From: a virus
Virus record (IMG/VR): IMGVR_UViG_3300043331_002823
Location: 1-40,059 of that record
DNA: 40,059 bases
Direction: 5' to 3' (one strand)
Shown here: piece after piece, positions 31,052-39,294 of the stretch
Layout: every line of letters begins with the position of its first letter
Position numbering within the stretch: the stretch's first letter is position 1
Position numbers and translations under genes: made by a program
The notes under the pieces: generated by a model
What the model was told of the DNA's origin: nothing
Database searches by the model: none
Seen by the model: only the letters and a program-made list of their open reading frames with translations

Positions 31052-32184
31052 AATCTGTAGCTGAAGTTCCGCTTGTCGATATTGCCGAGGGGATATTTGA
31101 TGGGCCGCATGCGACGCCGCCTGAATCAGAGGACGGACCAATTTTTCTGCGGCTCGACAACATCACCCCTGAAGGGCGCCTTGACCTGACCGACTTGCGA
31201 TACATAAATCAGGCCGACTTTCCGAAGTGGACTCGCCGAGTCAAACCTGAACCGGGCGATGTAGTCTTCTCCTACGAGGCCACACTTCACCGTTATGTAG
31301 AGATTCCTGAGGGTTTCCACGGATGCTTGGGACGACGACTCGCCCTGATACGTCCCAATCGAAGTAAGATCGAGCCGCGATATTTGCTGTACTACTTTCT
31401 GTCGCCTCGATGGCGTAGCGTAGCAGGGACCGCCGTTATCAATGGTGCGACCGTGGATCGAATCTCCCTGACGCTTGTCCGAAACCTGCCGGTCAGGCTT
31501 CCAGCCCTAGAGCAACAACGCCAAATTATCGATGTTCTCTCCGCCTACGACGACTTGATTGAGAACAACCGACGACGGATGGCATTGCTGGAGGAATCGG
31601 CGCGGCTATTGTACCAGGAGTGGTTCGTCCGCCTCCGCTTCCCCGGCCACGAACGTACCCGCCTCGTTGAGGGCGTGCCCGACGCCTGGGAGCGTGTGCT
31701 ACTTGGGGACAGAGTAGTCCTGAACTATGGAAAAGGGCTAAAGGCAGATGAGCGGATCGACGGTCCCTTTCCGGTTTTCGGTTCAAGTGGGATCGTTGGT
31801 TTCCACGAAAGGCCTCTTGTGGCTGGTCCGGGCATCATTGTGGGCCGAAAAGGCAACGTTGGCAGCGTCCATTGGTCCAGCAAGGATTATTATCCAATCG
31901 ACACGGTGTACTACATCGACGCCGATAGCAGCGATCTCTATCTCTATTACGCGCTTCGAAACATGCATTTCATCAGCACCGATGTGGCAGTGCCTGGCTT
32001 AAACCGCGACTTCGCCTATAGCCGACCGTTGCTGTTCCCGACGGACACAATGCGACGGCAATTCCTCGATGCTGTTGTGCCATTGCGACAGCAAATCGAA
32101 AACTTGGAGGCAATGAACGACAAGCTTCGCGCCGCCCGCGACCTACTATTGCCACGCCTGATGAGCGGGGAAATAGCCATTTAG
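31048..32184 (+). CDS. hsdS: Type I restriction-modification specificity subunit HsdS
   Basis: The product is 378 aa with two target-recognition domains: TRD1 ~1-150 (SVAEVPLVDIAEGIFDG...) and TRD2 ~205-345. They are separated by the conserved spacer PALEQQRQIIDVLSAYDDLI with ENNRRRMALLEESARLL, and the C-terminal repeat PLRQQIENLEAMNDKLRAAR ends in LLLPRLMSGEI. The two helical spacers set the bipartite target spacing. The recognition sequence cannot be predicted. Starts within the hsdM stop. Confidence 0.9.
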   Translation: MKSVAEVPLVDIAEGIFDGPHATPPESEDGPIFLRLDNITPEGRLDLTDLRYINQADFPKWTRRVKPEPGDVVFSYEATLHRYVEIPEGFHGCLGRRLALIRPNRSKIEPRYLLYYFLSPRWRSVAGTAVINGATVDRISLTLVRNLPVRLPALEQQRQIIDVLSAYDDLIENNRRRMALLEESARLLYQEWFVRLRFPGHERTRLVEGVPDAWERVLLGDRVVLNYGKGLKADERIDGPFPVFGSSGIVGFHERPLVAGPGIIVGRKGNVGSVHWSSKDYYPIDTVYYIDADSSDLYLYYALRNMHFISTDVAVPGLNRDFAYSRPLLFPTDTMRRQFLDAVVPLRQQIENLEAMNDKLRAARDLLLPRLMSGEIAI

Positions 32185-32199
32185 TATGGAAAAGCCACA

Positions 32200-33948
32200 A
32201 TGATAAAGCAACATAAGAGCGATCTGTTCGATTTTATGGTTTCACGGGTGCAGGACACGCAGAAGAACCACCTAGACGGCGAGCCGCAGGCGTTCGGACG
32301 CTGGTTCGCTAACCTGTTCTTTATGAGCCCGCGTGATCTGTTTGTCTCGGACGGTTGCCGGGACGGACAGATCGATCTTTTCTGTACGACAGACAATGGC
32401 AAGTCAGTGCTTCACCACGTTCTTAACACAAAGTATACGAAGCACTTCAACAAGATCGCCCCGCCCGCTTTCTACCATGAGATCAAGTCTTTCTGGCAGG
32501 TATTCGACAACCGCGAGGCGCGCCGTCCATATCTAGAAAAATCTGTGGCTGCCGAATTGCGGCCTCGATACAAGCAACTCTTCGAGCGGTATGACAACGA
32601 TGCAGCGGAGTTGATGTTTGTCACCAATCACCGTTGCAACGACGGGCAGTATGAGCAAGTGCGAAACATCCCGGTCAAGATCTTTCACCTGGACGACCTG
32701 ATCCAATGCCTCATCGATGATATCGATGGCGCGATGCCCCGCACGCCCGATATCAGCCTTCATAGCGTACACGCGGTCTTGTCGCCAGATAAGGCCGACA
32801 CCGAAGTTGCCACATCGATCATCTTTGCCCGGCTGGTGGACTTCCTCCATTACATGGACAGCGACCCGTTCGACCTGCTGTTCAACCGCAATGTTCGCGT
32901 TGCCATCAGCTTATCTCAGTCGCCGGTGAACCAGGAGATTCGTGAAACATTCAAGACGAGTCCCAAGGAATTCGCGTTCAGCAATAACGGCATTACGATG
33001 CTGTGCGAGAAACAGCACTACGACCCAGGCCAAAAGGTTCTGACTTTGGAGAACCCGCGCGTTGTGAATGGCTCGCAAACACTCCACAGCATTCGCGACG
33101 TGCCGAATCCCTCGCCGAACGCACGTGTCATGGTGCGAGTGATCGAAATCGAGCCGCCGCGCGGCGATGCGCTCGATGAGAAATACCAGTGGCGAAAGGA
33201 CATTATCAACAAGATCGCCCGACGCAGCAACCGGCAGAACCCGATCAAGGCTTGGGACTTGGCAGCGAACGATGATTTCCAACTTGAACTATTCAGGTTC
33301 TTCCGAAGCAAAGGATACTTCTATGAGCGGCGAAAAGGCGAATGGAAACAGCGCCGCAAGCAACTCAAGAATGTGAACATCCAGTATGGGAGCAACATCA
33401 AACGGCTGATGCAGCTGATCGCCAGCTATTACTGGTCGAAGCCCAAGCTGGGCCCTGTTTCTGCAAAGAAGGTTGCCGAATTGTTCGATGGCGACATCTA
33501 CGACATCATCAGCGCGACGACACCGGAACTTGCCTTTCAGATCACCCTCATTAATTGGAACTTGCGGGAGTGTGAGCGCGACCTCGCCAATGAGAAGGTG
33601 TACATCGCAAAGCTGAAGGCATACGGGCAATTTGCAGTCTTTGCACTCGCCATCAGAGCGTTGCAGGTAGCGGGCGCGAAATTCGGCCATCCAAGTTTCA
33701 CTGAACTACTGCAAGACCAGTGGCAGGACTGGTCGAATCGATATCGCTCGTGGAAACTCCTCACCAAGGCATGTATCGATCAAATAGTGAGGGTCTTCAA
33801 AAAGGAGGCGGCGCGTGCGACTCGCGACGGCGATGACGTTTTGACCTACGTGAACTACGTCAAGAATCAAAGTTACATGTCCGATCTGTTAGCCGCGCCA
33901 CTCAGTGGCGACATAAAGCGCCACGCCCGTGCCGTGTTGAAAGCTTAA
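32200..33948 (+). CDS. AIPR-family abortive-infection protein inside the type I operon
   Basis: The product is 582 aa. The AIPR-type core (PF10592) is seen at ~250-350: EFAFSNNGITMLCEK (F260) and the signature ENPRVVNGSQTLHSI (V288-T294), with MVRVIEI following. The N-terminal ~200 residues resemble a restriction-like nuclease fold: GQIDLF (D59) and VLHHVLNTKYTKHF, where the usual E/Q-x-K is N-x-K (N76, K78). It may thus be a degenerate or altered nuclease. AIPR proteins are linked to phage resistance. Its place between hsdS and hsdR, 15 and 9 bases from its neighbours, makes it part of the restriction operon. Confidence 0.85.
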   Translation: MIKQHKSDLFDFMVSRVQDTQKNHLDGEPQAFGRWFANLFFMSPRDLFVSDGCRDGQIDLFCTTDNGKSVLHHVLNTKYTKHFNKIAPPAFYHEIKSFWQVFDNREARRPYLEKSVAAELRPRYKQLFERYDNDAAELMFVTNHRCNDGQYEQVRNIPVKIFHLDDLIQCLIDDIDGAMPRTPDISLHSVHAVLSPDKADTEVATSIIFARLVDFLHYMDSDPFDLLFNRNVRVAISLSQSPVNQEIRETFKTSPKEFAFSNNGITMLCEKQHYDPGQKVLTLENPRVVNGSQTLHSIRDVPNPSPNARVMVRVIEIEPPRGDALDEKYQWRKDIINKIARRSNRQNPIKAWDLAANDDFQLELFRFFRSKGYFYERRKGEWKQRRKQLKNVNIQYGSNIKRLMQLIASYYWSKPKLGPVSAKKVAELFDGDIYDIISATTPELAFQITLINWNLRECERDLANEKVYIAKLKAYGQFAVFALAIRALQVAGAKFGHPSFTELLQDQWQDWSNRYRSWKLLTKACIDQIVRVFKKEAARATRDGDDVLTYVNYVKNQSYMSDLLAAPLSGDIKRHARAVLKA

Positions 33949-33957
33949 TCGCATCTC

Positions 33958-36900
33958 ATGGCCTTAACGCCCATCAACTCCGAAGACAGGCTTGTCCAGG
34001 CAACCTTCGCCGAGCACCTGGAAAACGCGCTTGGTTGGGAGAATATCTATGCCTGGAACGACGAGACGATTGGGCCGGGCGGCACACTTGGCCGCAATGA
34101 CACCCGCGAGGTAGTACTGACGCGCGACCTGCGGGCAGCGCTCGTGCGCCTCAATCCAGAGCTGCCGCAGGCGCCTGTGGACGAGGCGGTCGCGAAACTC
34201 ACGCAGCACGACCACACTCGGTCGCTCCTCGCGCACAACCAAGAGTTCTACAAATTCATCCGCGATGGCGTGCCGGTGAGCTATCGCGATGGCCAGGGCC
34301 AGCTGCGACATGCCCAGGCCCGCGTGATTGATTTCGCCAACGGCCGTGCGGCCGACGGCCAGCCGAACAATCGATTCCTGGCCGTGCGCGAGCTGAAGAT
34401 CACTGGCCTGCGTGCGCCGAGCTATAATCGCCGGGCCGATCTGGTTTGCTTCGTCAACGGCCTGCCGCTGGTTTTTATCGAGCTCAAAGCCGTCTACCGG
34501 AACATTCGGGCCGCGTTCGATGGCAACCTGCGCGACTACCTGGACGAGAACGTCATCGCGCATGCGTTTCATCACAACGCGTTTTTGATCGTCAGCAACG
34601 GCCACCGCGCCCGCTACGGCTCGATCACCAGCCAATGGGAGCATTTCAACGAGTGGAAGCGGCAAGGCGAGAAGGACAAGGGAAGCGTCGATGCCGAGGT
34701 GCTTTTGAATGGCATGCTGGCCCACGATCGGCTGCTCGACCTCGTGGAGAATTTCATCCTGTTCGACACAAGCAAGCCGGGGGCAACTCGCAAGGTGATC
34801 GCCCGCAACCACCAGGTGCTGGGAGTGAACGCGGCGGTGGAATCGGTGCGCCATCAGGAAGAACTCAAAAAGCAATTCCCACCGGAAAAGAGGCTGGCGT
34901 ATCGGGTGGTGGAAGTGCCGAAGAAGGACGCCACCGACGCCGGTTTGGAGGAGGTTGCGCCTCCCAGTGACCATGCAAAGCGACCCGATGTGCTTGAGTT
35001 GGTCGAGTCAGCCCATCCCGACTTGGGCAAGTTAGGCGTGTTCTGGCACACGCAAGGCAGCGGCAAATCCTATTCGATGGCGTTTTTTGCGGAGAAAGTG
35101 CGCCGGCAGGTGTCGGCCAAGTTCACTTTTCTTTTGATGACCGACCGCACGGACCTCGACACGCAGATTTACGGCACGTTCGTCGGTTGTGGCGTGGCCG
35201 ACGAGGGCACGCCACGGGCCGCGACTGGTGAAGATCTTCAGCGGATTCTCAAGGAGAACCATCGGTTCGTATTCAGCCTGATTCACAAGTTCAACAAGGA
35301 CGTGAACCCGAAGCAGCCTTACAGCACGCGTGATGACATCATCGTCATTTCCGACGAAGCGCATCGCACGCAGGCGGGTAAGCTGGCTCGCAACATGCGG
35401 CTGGCCTTGCCGAACGCTTCGTTCATCGGCTTCACCGGCACGCCGCTGTTCAAGTACGACAACCTGACGAAGCGCATCTTCGGCAGCTATGTGTCGCGAT
35501 ACGACTTCAAGCGCAGCGAAGAGGACGGCGCCACGGTGAAGCTGGTGTACGACAATCGCGGCGAAAAGCTGGGGATTGCCCGGCTCGACCTTAACGACCG
35601 GATTGCCGAAGCCATCGCGCGAGCGAGCCTCGACCCCGACCAGGAAGCGCAGCTCGAAAAGCTGCTGGGGAAGGATTACGAGGTGATCACGGCCGACGAT
35701 CGGCTGGATAAGATCGCCGCCGACTTCGTGGAATACTGCGCCGCACGCTGGCAGTCGGGCAAGACTATGCTAGTGTGCATCGACAAGATCACATGTGCAC
35801 GAATGTATCAGCGTATCATGCCGCTGTGGCAGGCCAAGCTGGCGGCCGTGCAGGCGCTGATCCCGCAGAAGGAATTGGAATTAGCGTCGCTCACCGACGA
35901 GGATCTCCGCGAGGAAAAGGAGAAAGAGTTGGCATTGCTGCTTGGCCAGGCAGCCTGGCTGGCGGAGACGATCGTCGAAATCATTATTAGCGAGGCCCAG
36001 AACGAAGTGGCGGACTTTCGGAAGTGGGGCTTTGACATCATTCCGCACCGCTCCCGCATGAAGCAGGGCTTTGAAGTGGGCGATAAGCGTATCGATGTTG
36101 AGTCCGCATTTAAGGACCCCGACCATCCGTTTCGCGTGGCGATCGTGTGTGCGATGTGGCTCACGGGCTTCGATGTGGAATGCCTTTCCACCCTCTACAT
36201 CGACAAGCCAATGAAAGCCCACACGTTGATGCAGGCGATCGCGCGCGCTAACCGCGTCTACCCTGGTAAGGATTTCGGGCTCATCGTTGATTACAACGGC
36301 ATGCTCAAGAGCCTGCGCGAGGCGCTCGCCCAGTACGCGCTCGGCGACGATGGGAATGGCGACGAGGAGATCGTCGCACCGATCGAGGAGCGCGTGCAGG
36401 CGCTCGCCGATGCGCTCGAGGAAACGGAAAAGCACCTGCGCGGCTTGGGTTTCGAGCCGAACCGCCTGGCCGGCACCCGGGGGTTCACCAAGATTCAGGC
36501 CATCGCCGATGGCGTCGAAGCGGTCTATATGACGGATGAAAGCAAGCGGCGGTATGAGATTCTGTCGCGTGTTGTATTTACGCGATTCAAGGCGCTTGTC
36601 ATGGAGCCCGCAGCATATGCTTATGCTGAGCGCCACGACAACATCGAGGCCATCTACAAGAAGCTCCTCGAACGCCGCGATACGGCTGATGTTACCGAGG
36701 TGCTCAAAGAGCTACATCGGATCGTCAACGAAGCCATTCGAACCGCTGCTCCGGGAAGTGACCAATTGGAGTCCCGCTACTATGACCTCAGCCAGGTCGA
36801 TCTGGAGAAGCTTCGCGACGAGTTCGCGAAAAAGTGTAAGCGCAAGGCTAGCGCCATGCAGGACGTTCGCCAAGTAGTCGAAGACAAGCTTGCACAGATG

Positions 36901-37371
36901 CTGGCCCAAAACCCCGAGCGGATGGATTTCTATAAGAGGTATTCGGAGATTATCGCCGACTATAACCGGGAAAAGGACCGCGTCACGATCGAAGAAACCT
37001 TCGCCCGACTCGTCGATCTGGCCAATAACCTCGACGCCGAGCAGCGGCGTGCGGCGGAAGAAGGATTGAATGAAGAAGAGCTGGCGATCTTCGATCTCTT
37101 GAAAAAAGAGTCGCTGTCGAAAGCGGAGCGCGAGCGCGTGAAGCAAGCGAGCCGGAGTTTATTGGCGTCAATTCAGCGGCTGATCGTTCCGTTGGAGCGG
37201 TGGACCGATAAGGAACAAACGCAGGCCGAGGTTGAGGTCTTTATTCTCGACCAAGTGTTTGCCACGTTGCCGACGCCACCTTTCACCGATGAGGAGAAGC
37301 AGGCCGTCGCAAAGCGCGTGTACCAGTACATCTGGCAACAAAGCGTGGCCCCGCAGTCCACTGCGGCCTAA
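33958..37371 (+). CDS. hsdR: Type I restriction endonuclease/translocase subunit HsdR
   Basis: The product is 1137 aa. The N-terminal nuclease domain has D161 in RRADLVCFVNG and the E-x-K pair in FIELKAV (E175, K177). The SF2 motor has Walker A GSGKS (367-371), a DEAH box SDEAHRT (466-469), FTGTPL (motif III) and later helicase motifs (VAIVCAMWLTGFDVE, ...MQAIARANRVYPGK). The C-terminal region is helical and presumably binds HsdM. It translocates DNA and cuts far from the site when unmodified. No Shine-Dalgarno precedes the ATG; it depends on the upstream gene. Confidence 0.93.
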   Translation: MALTPINSEDRLVQATFAEHLENALGWENIYAWNDETIGPGGTLGRNDTREVVLTRDLRAALVRLNPELPQAPVDEAVAKLTQHDHTRSLLAHNQEFYKFIRDGVPVSYRDGQGQLRHAQARVIDFANGRAADGQPNNRFLAVRELKITGLRAPSYNRRADLVCFVNGLPLVFIELKAVYRNIRAAFDGNLRDYLDENVIAHAFHHNAFLIVSNGHRARYGSITSQWEHFNEWKRQGEKDKGSVDAEVLLNGMLAHDRLLDLVENFILFDTSKPGATRKVIARNHQVLGVNAAVESVRHQEELKKQFPPEKRLAYRVVEVPKKDATDAGLEEVAPPSDHAKRPDVLELVESAHPDLGKLGVFWHTQGSGKSYSMAFFAEKVRRQVSAKFTFLLMTDRTDLDTQIYGTFVGCGVADEGTPRAATGEDLQRILKENHRFVFSLIHKFNKDVNPKQPYSTRDDIIVISDEAHRTQAGKLARNMRLALPNASFIGFTGTPLFKYDNLTKRIFGSYVSRYDFKRSEEDGATVKLVYDNRGEKLGIARLDLNDRIAEAIARASLDPDQEAQLEKLLGKDYEVITADDRLDKIAADFVEYCAARWQSGKTMLVCIDKITCARMYQRIMPLWQAKLAAVQALIPQKELELASLTDEDLREEKEKELALLLGQAAWLAETIVEIIISEAQNEVADFRKWGFDIIPHRSRMKQGFEVGDKRIDVESAFKDPDHPFRVAIVCAMWLTGFDVECLSTLYIDKPMKAHTLMQAIARANRVYPGKDFGLIVDYNGMLKSLREALAQYALGDDGNGDEEIVAPIEERVQALADALEETEKHLRGLGFEPNRLAGTRGFTKIQAIADGVEAVYMTDESKRRYEILSRVVFTRFKALVMEPAAYAYAERHDNIEAIYKKLLERRDTADVTEVLKELHRIVNEAIRTAAPGSDQLESRYYDLSQVDLEKLRDEFAKKCKRKASAMQDVRQVVEDKLAQMLAQNPERMDFYKRYSEIIADYNREKDRVTIEETFARLVDLANNLDAEQRRAAEEGLNEEELAIFDLLKKESLSKAERERVKQASRSLLASIQRLIVPLERWTDKEQTQAEVEVFILDQVFATLPTPPFTDEEKQAVAKRVYQYIWQQSVAPQSTAA

Positions 37372-37512
37372 AGCAGGCGTGGATTGAATCGCCGAGTTCC
37401 ACCGACCAATGGGGTATGCGGTTTCGCGGCCGTCGCAAGGAACCGTATTGCTTGACCACCACCTCTACCACAATCCATCCAGAACTAGGCGCGATACTCC
37501 GATGGAACGCAA

Positions 37513-37546
37513 CGGGTGTCTTTGACACCCGCTCGCGGCGTTTTTT
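37513..37546 (+). terminator. Candidate terminator of the restriction operon
   Basis: CGGGTGTC-TTT-GACACCCG forms an 8-bp stem with a 3-base loop (37513-37531). After 9 bases a run of six T follows (37541-37546). The distance between stem and T-run is longer than ideal. It lies 142 bases after the hsdR stop. Confidence 0.55.
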
Positions 37547-37567
37547 GGCCTCTTTTGGCCCTTCTCA

Positions 37568-37709
37568 GAAATTGGCTGTAAGTGCGATTGGGCCTAGAAA
37601 AATAGTCGTTTCTGCGGTTTTTCGCACCTCGCCGAAAATGGCTCGTTTGCTTCCGAAGACCAGTGCTCTATCCAATTGAGCTACGGACGCTACGAAATTG
37701 GCCGGAAGT
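37568..37709. repeat. Degenerate direct repeats flanking the tRNA fragment
   Basis: GAAATTGGCTGTAAGT (37568-37583) and GAAATTGGCCGGAAGT (37694-37709) match at 14 of 16 positions; GAAAATGGCTCG (37634-37645) is a partial third copy. Spacing is 66 and 60 bases. They bracket the tRNA fragment and could be integrase arm sites or a footprint of insertion; this is an inference. Confidence 0.35.
37652..37690 (-). pseudogene. 5' half of tRNA-Arg(TCG), broken in the anticodon loop
   Basis: Read leftward from 37690 the sequence is a correct tRNA 5' half: acceptor strand GCGTCCG, TA, D-arm GCTC/GAGC with AATTGGATA loop, A, anticodon 5' strand CTGGT and loop CTTCGGA (anticodon TCG, Arg). The expected ACCAG strand, variable loop, T-arm and acceptor 3' strand are missing; the sequence continues AGCAAACGAG. 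No 3' half (no GCGTCCG-complement or GTTCGA-type T-loop) is present before hsdR. tRNA genes are common integration sites. Confidence 0.8.
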
Positions 37710-37793
37710 CATTCCCTAAGCACTTCAACATACTGCATTGGCGAATCGCTTAACAGCGGTCGGCAACCCTCCCAGAAGCCACAAATGGCATGC

Positions 37794-37824
37794 TTGCCGG
37801 CGGCGGCTCGTTGCCGCCTATAAT
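37794..37824 (+). promoter_or_regulatory. Candidate promoter of the 47-aa zinc-ribbon gene
   Basis: A perfect TATAAT (37819-37824) is preceded by TTGCCG (37794-37799) with a long 19-base spacer that itself contains a GGCGGC/GCCGCC hairpin. The expected start of transcription would leave a very short leader before ATG 37836. Confidence 0.4.
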
Positions 37825-37835
37825 TGGAGCAACGC

Positions 37836-37979
37836 ATGATCGCAAGGCCGCCCCCAATGAGCTGTCACTTTGGCAAACCGAATCGCAAGCCGAAGCCCGG
37901 CGACTTCCGCTGTAAAGAATGCGGAGCCGTTTCGGCGAAAAAGAAACTTCTTTGCAAACCCAAGAAGGTAAAAAAGTAG
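37836..37979 (+). CDS. Tiny zinc-ribbon-like protein, 47 aa
   Basis: ATG 37836 with GGAG 6 bases upstream; an ATG at 37857 is an alternative. The cysteine pattern is C10-H11, C26-x2-C29 (RCKECGA) and C40, in a Lys/Pro-rich background (KPNRKPKPGDF, KPKKVKK). It probably binds one zinc ion and possibly nucleic acid. It is short but has a good ribosome-binding site and a promoter-like TATAAT. Probably a host gene lying directly outside the island. Confidence 0.65.
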   Translation: MIARPPPMSCHFGKPNRKPKPGDFRCKECGAVSAKKKLLCKPKKVKK

Positions 37980-37980
37980 C

Positions 37981-38065
37981 CGTTAGTCGTTAGCTGTTAG
38001 TCGTTAGTCGAGTTGTATCGCGAGCCCTACGACTTACGACTAACACCTCACACCTGACGACTAAC
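37981..38065. repeat. GTTAGTCGTTAG direct/inverted repeat array between convergent genes
   Basis: GTTAGTCGTTAG occurs at 37982-37993 and 37996-38007. Inverse copies CGACTTACGACTAAC (38030-38044) and GACGACTAAC (38056-38065) follow. The arms can fold into a long stem. It lies between the stops of two convergent genes and may act as a bidirectional terminator. Confidence 0.6.
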
Positions 38066-38078
38066 AACGAACACCGTA

Positions 38079-38303
38079 CTACTGCAGCCAGGTGAGCAAC
38101 TGGATCACCGCCAGAACGATGACCATGAACACCACGATCCAGATCGCAAAGCGGGCGGCGTGAACTGCGATCGGGCCCATCTCTTCATGCCTTGTGGCGG
38201 CGCAAACCAGGCTAACGCTCGTCACCAGCGGCACCGCGTACCATAAGCGCAGAGGCCCAAGTACCGCCGCGAGCAACGTCCATAAGGCAGGAGCTTCAAT
38301 CAT
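38079..38303 (-). CDS. Small membrane protein, 74 aa
   Basis: Two hydrophobic segments are visible: residues ~6-36 (WTLLAAVLGPLRLWYAVPLV and onward) and ~50-73 (FAIWIVVFMVIVLAVIQLLT). No recognised family. It follows the larger membrane-protein gene by 6 bases on the same strand, so they are co-transcribed. No good Shine-Dalgarno; the start ATG is the first Met. Confidence 0.65.
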   Translation of the reverse strand: MIEAPALWTLLAAVLGPLRLWYAVPLVTSVSLVCAATRHEEMGPIAVHAARFAIWIVVFMVIVLAVIQLLTWLQ

Positions 38304-38309
38304 TTCTTT

Positions 38310-38939
38310 TCACTTTGTTTGCGACGTTTTGCCGGCGGATTTCTCGTCGCCCTTCTTTTCTTCGTCGGGCGGCACGATCAGCGGACCTCCATAGGCGTCG
38401 CAAATCGCCAGCACATTCAGCAGGCCGGCGATCACCGTGAACACCGTGCCGATTTCAAAGTATTCACCCAGGTCATAGTTCCACTTAGCCAACTCGTCGG
38501 GGTGATGAACGCGGCGGCGGCGATCCGACTGATCGACGGATTGAAAACCGTCCGGCATGTCGGGCGGTGGGTTCTTATGGGGCGGGCGCATGAACCAATC
38601 GGACACGAGCGGTTTCTTGTGTTCCAGCATTCGCGCCCGCTGCACCAGCGCGGGTAGCGCGGGCAGGCCTACGCCCACCTGGCAAATGTACTGCCACCGC
38701 TCCAGGAACTGCCGCGAGAACAGCTCGCCTGTCGACGCATAGACCACGCGCCCGCCACCGATGTAGAAGCCATACACGAAAGTGCCCACGATGCACGCGA
38801 AGAACAGAATCCCCTTGCCCGTTCGGCCCTGGTAAAAATGCCCGAGTCCTGGCATCAGCCACGCCAGAAACGCCGCCAACCGCGGGTCTTTCAAGTCGAT
38901 TTCCAGGTCGGTTTCATCGCTGGGCGAGTCTTTTGCCAT
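38310..38939 (-). CDS. Planctomycete membrane protein (DUF6677-like), 209 aa
   Basis: ATG 38939 has AGGAG upstream. Residues ~20-62 contain the pattern DPRLAAFLAWLMPGLGHFYQ, then GRTGKGILFFACIVGTFVYG: the P-G-x-G-H-x-Y-x-G-R-x-x-K-G motif that precedes a membrane helix in TM2/DUF6677-type proteins. A second hydrophobic region is at ~160-185 (FTVIAGLLNVLAICDAYGG). The tail is Lys/Glu-rich. Function unknown; it is a typical conserved planctomycete housekeeping-like neighbour. Confidence 0.75.
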   Translation of the reverse strand: MAKDSPSDETDLEIDLKDPRLAAFLAWLMPGLGHFYQGRTGKGILFFACIVGTFVYGFYIGGGRVVYASTGELFSRQFLERWQYICQVGVGLPALPALVQRARMLEHKKPLVSDWFMRPPHKNPPPDMPDGFQSVDQSDRRRRVHHPDELAKWNYDLGEYFEIGTVFTVIAGLLNVLAICDAYGGPLIVPPDEEKKGDEKSAGKTSQTK

Positions 38940-39294
38940 CAACTGCTCTCCTAGGCTCGTAACACTGGCCGCTCACCATCACGCTGGCAAGAGTCATCAT
39001 TCTAGAAGACGATGCTGTGAATTCCAGGTCAGTTTCCCGGCGCCTCCAGCGATTCGCCGCGGCATCGACATGCTCCTCGGTCATTCGCTCGCCGGCGAGC
39101 ACAATTGCCGTCCGGTTGTGAACAAATCCTGAAACGGCTAAAATTTAGGCGTGTTTTCCTCATGCCGCGCGACGAATCGTTCAGCTACGGCCGAATCGCT
39201 GTGGCGAACCTGTTCGTCGGGCGCGCACCTGCCTTAAACAACGGACAGGGTTATCCGCCCCATCCTGTTGGCGCCTTGCTGAAAGGACTGGCCC
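38940..39294. other. Intergenic region between DUF6677-like gene and gyrA
   Basis: 355 bases without a supported gene. It contains the Shine-Dalgarno of the leftward gene, the gyrA promoter (39116-39144) and a ~143-base gyrA leader. Short frames here have no ribosome-binding site and were not called. Confidence 0.6.
39116..39144 (+). promoter_or_regulatory. Sigma70-type promoter of gyrA
   Basis: TTGTGA (39116-39121), a 17-base spacer and TAAAAT (39139-39144) match -35/-10 consensus at ideal spacing. Transcription would begin near 39151, leaving a ~143-base leader before the GTG at 39295. Confidence 0.7.

Larger units (their letters stand above)
37372..37835. other. Gene-poor junction between island and host
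   Basis: This 464-base stretch has no supported gene. It holds the presumed operon terminator (37513-37546), degenerate GAAAWTGGC direct repeats, the 5' half of a tRNA-Arg gene and the promoter of the 47-aa gene. GTGGATTGAATC at 37379-37390 resembles the end of a CRISPR repeat but is single. This is the most likely right boundary of the mobile DNA. Confidence 0.6.

Noticed and set aside
37379-37390. CRISPR-like sequence GTGGATTGAATC after hsdR
   Set aside because: Only one copy resembling the 3' end of some CRISPR repeats; no second repeat or spacer and no cas genes.
37372-37690. Intron-containing tRNA-Arg rather than a broken tRNA
   Set aside because: No 3' half (T-arm or acceptor 3' strand) can be found on the minus strand between the break and the end of hsdR, and no group I intron core was recognised.
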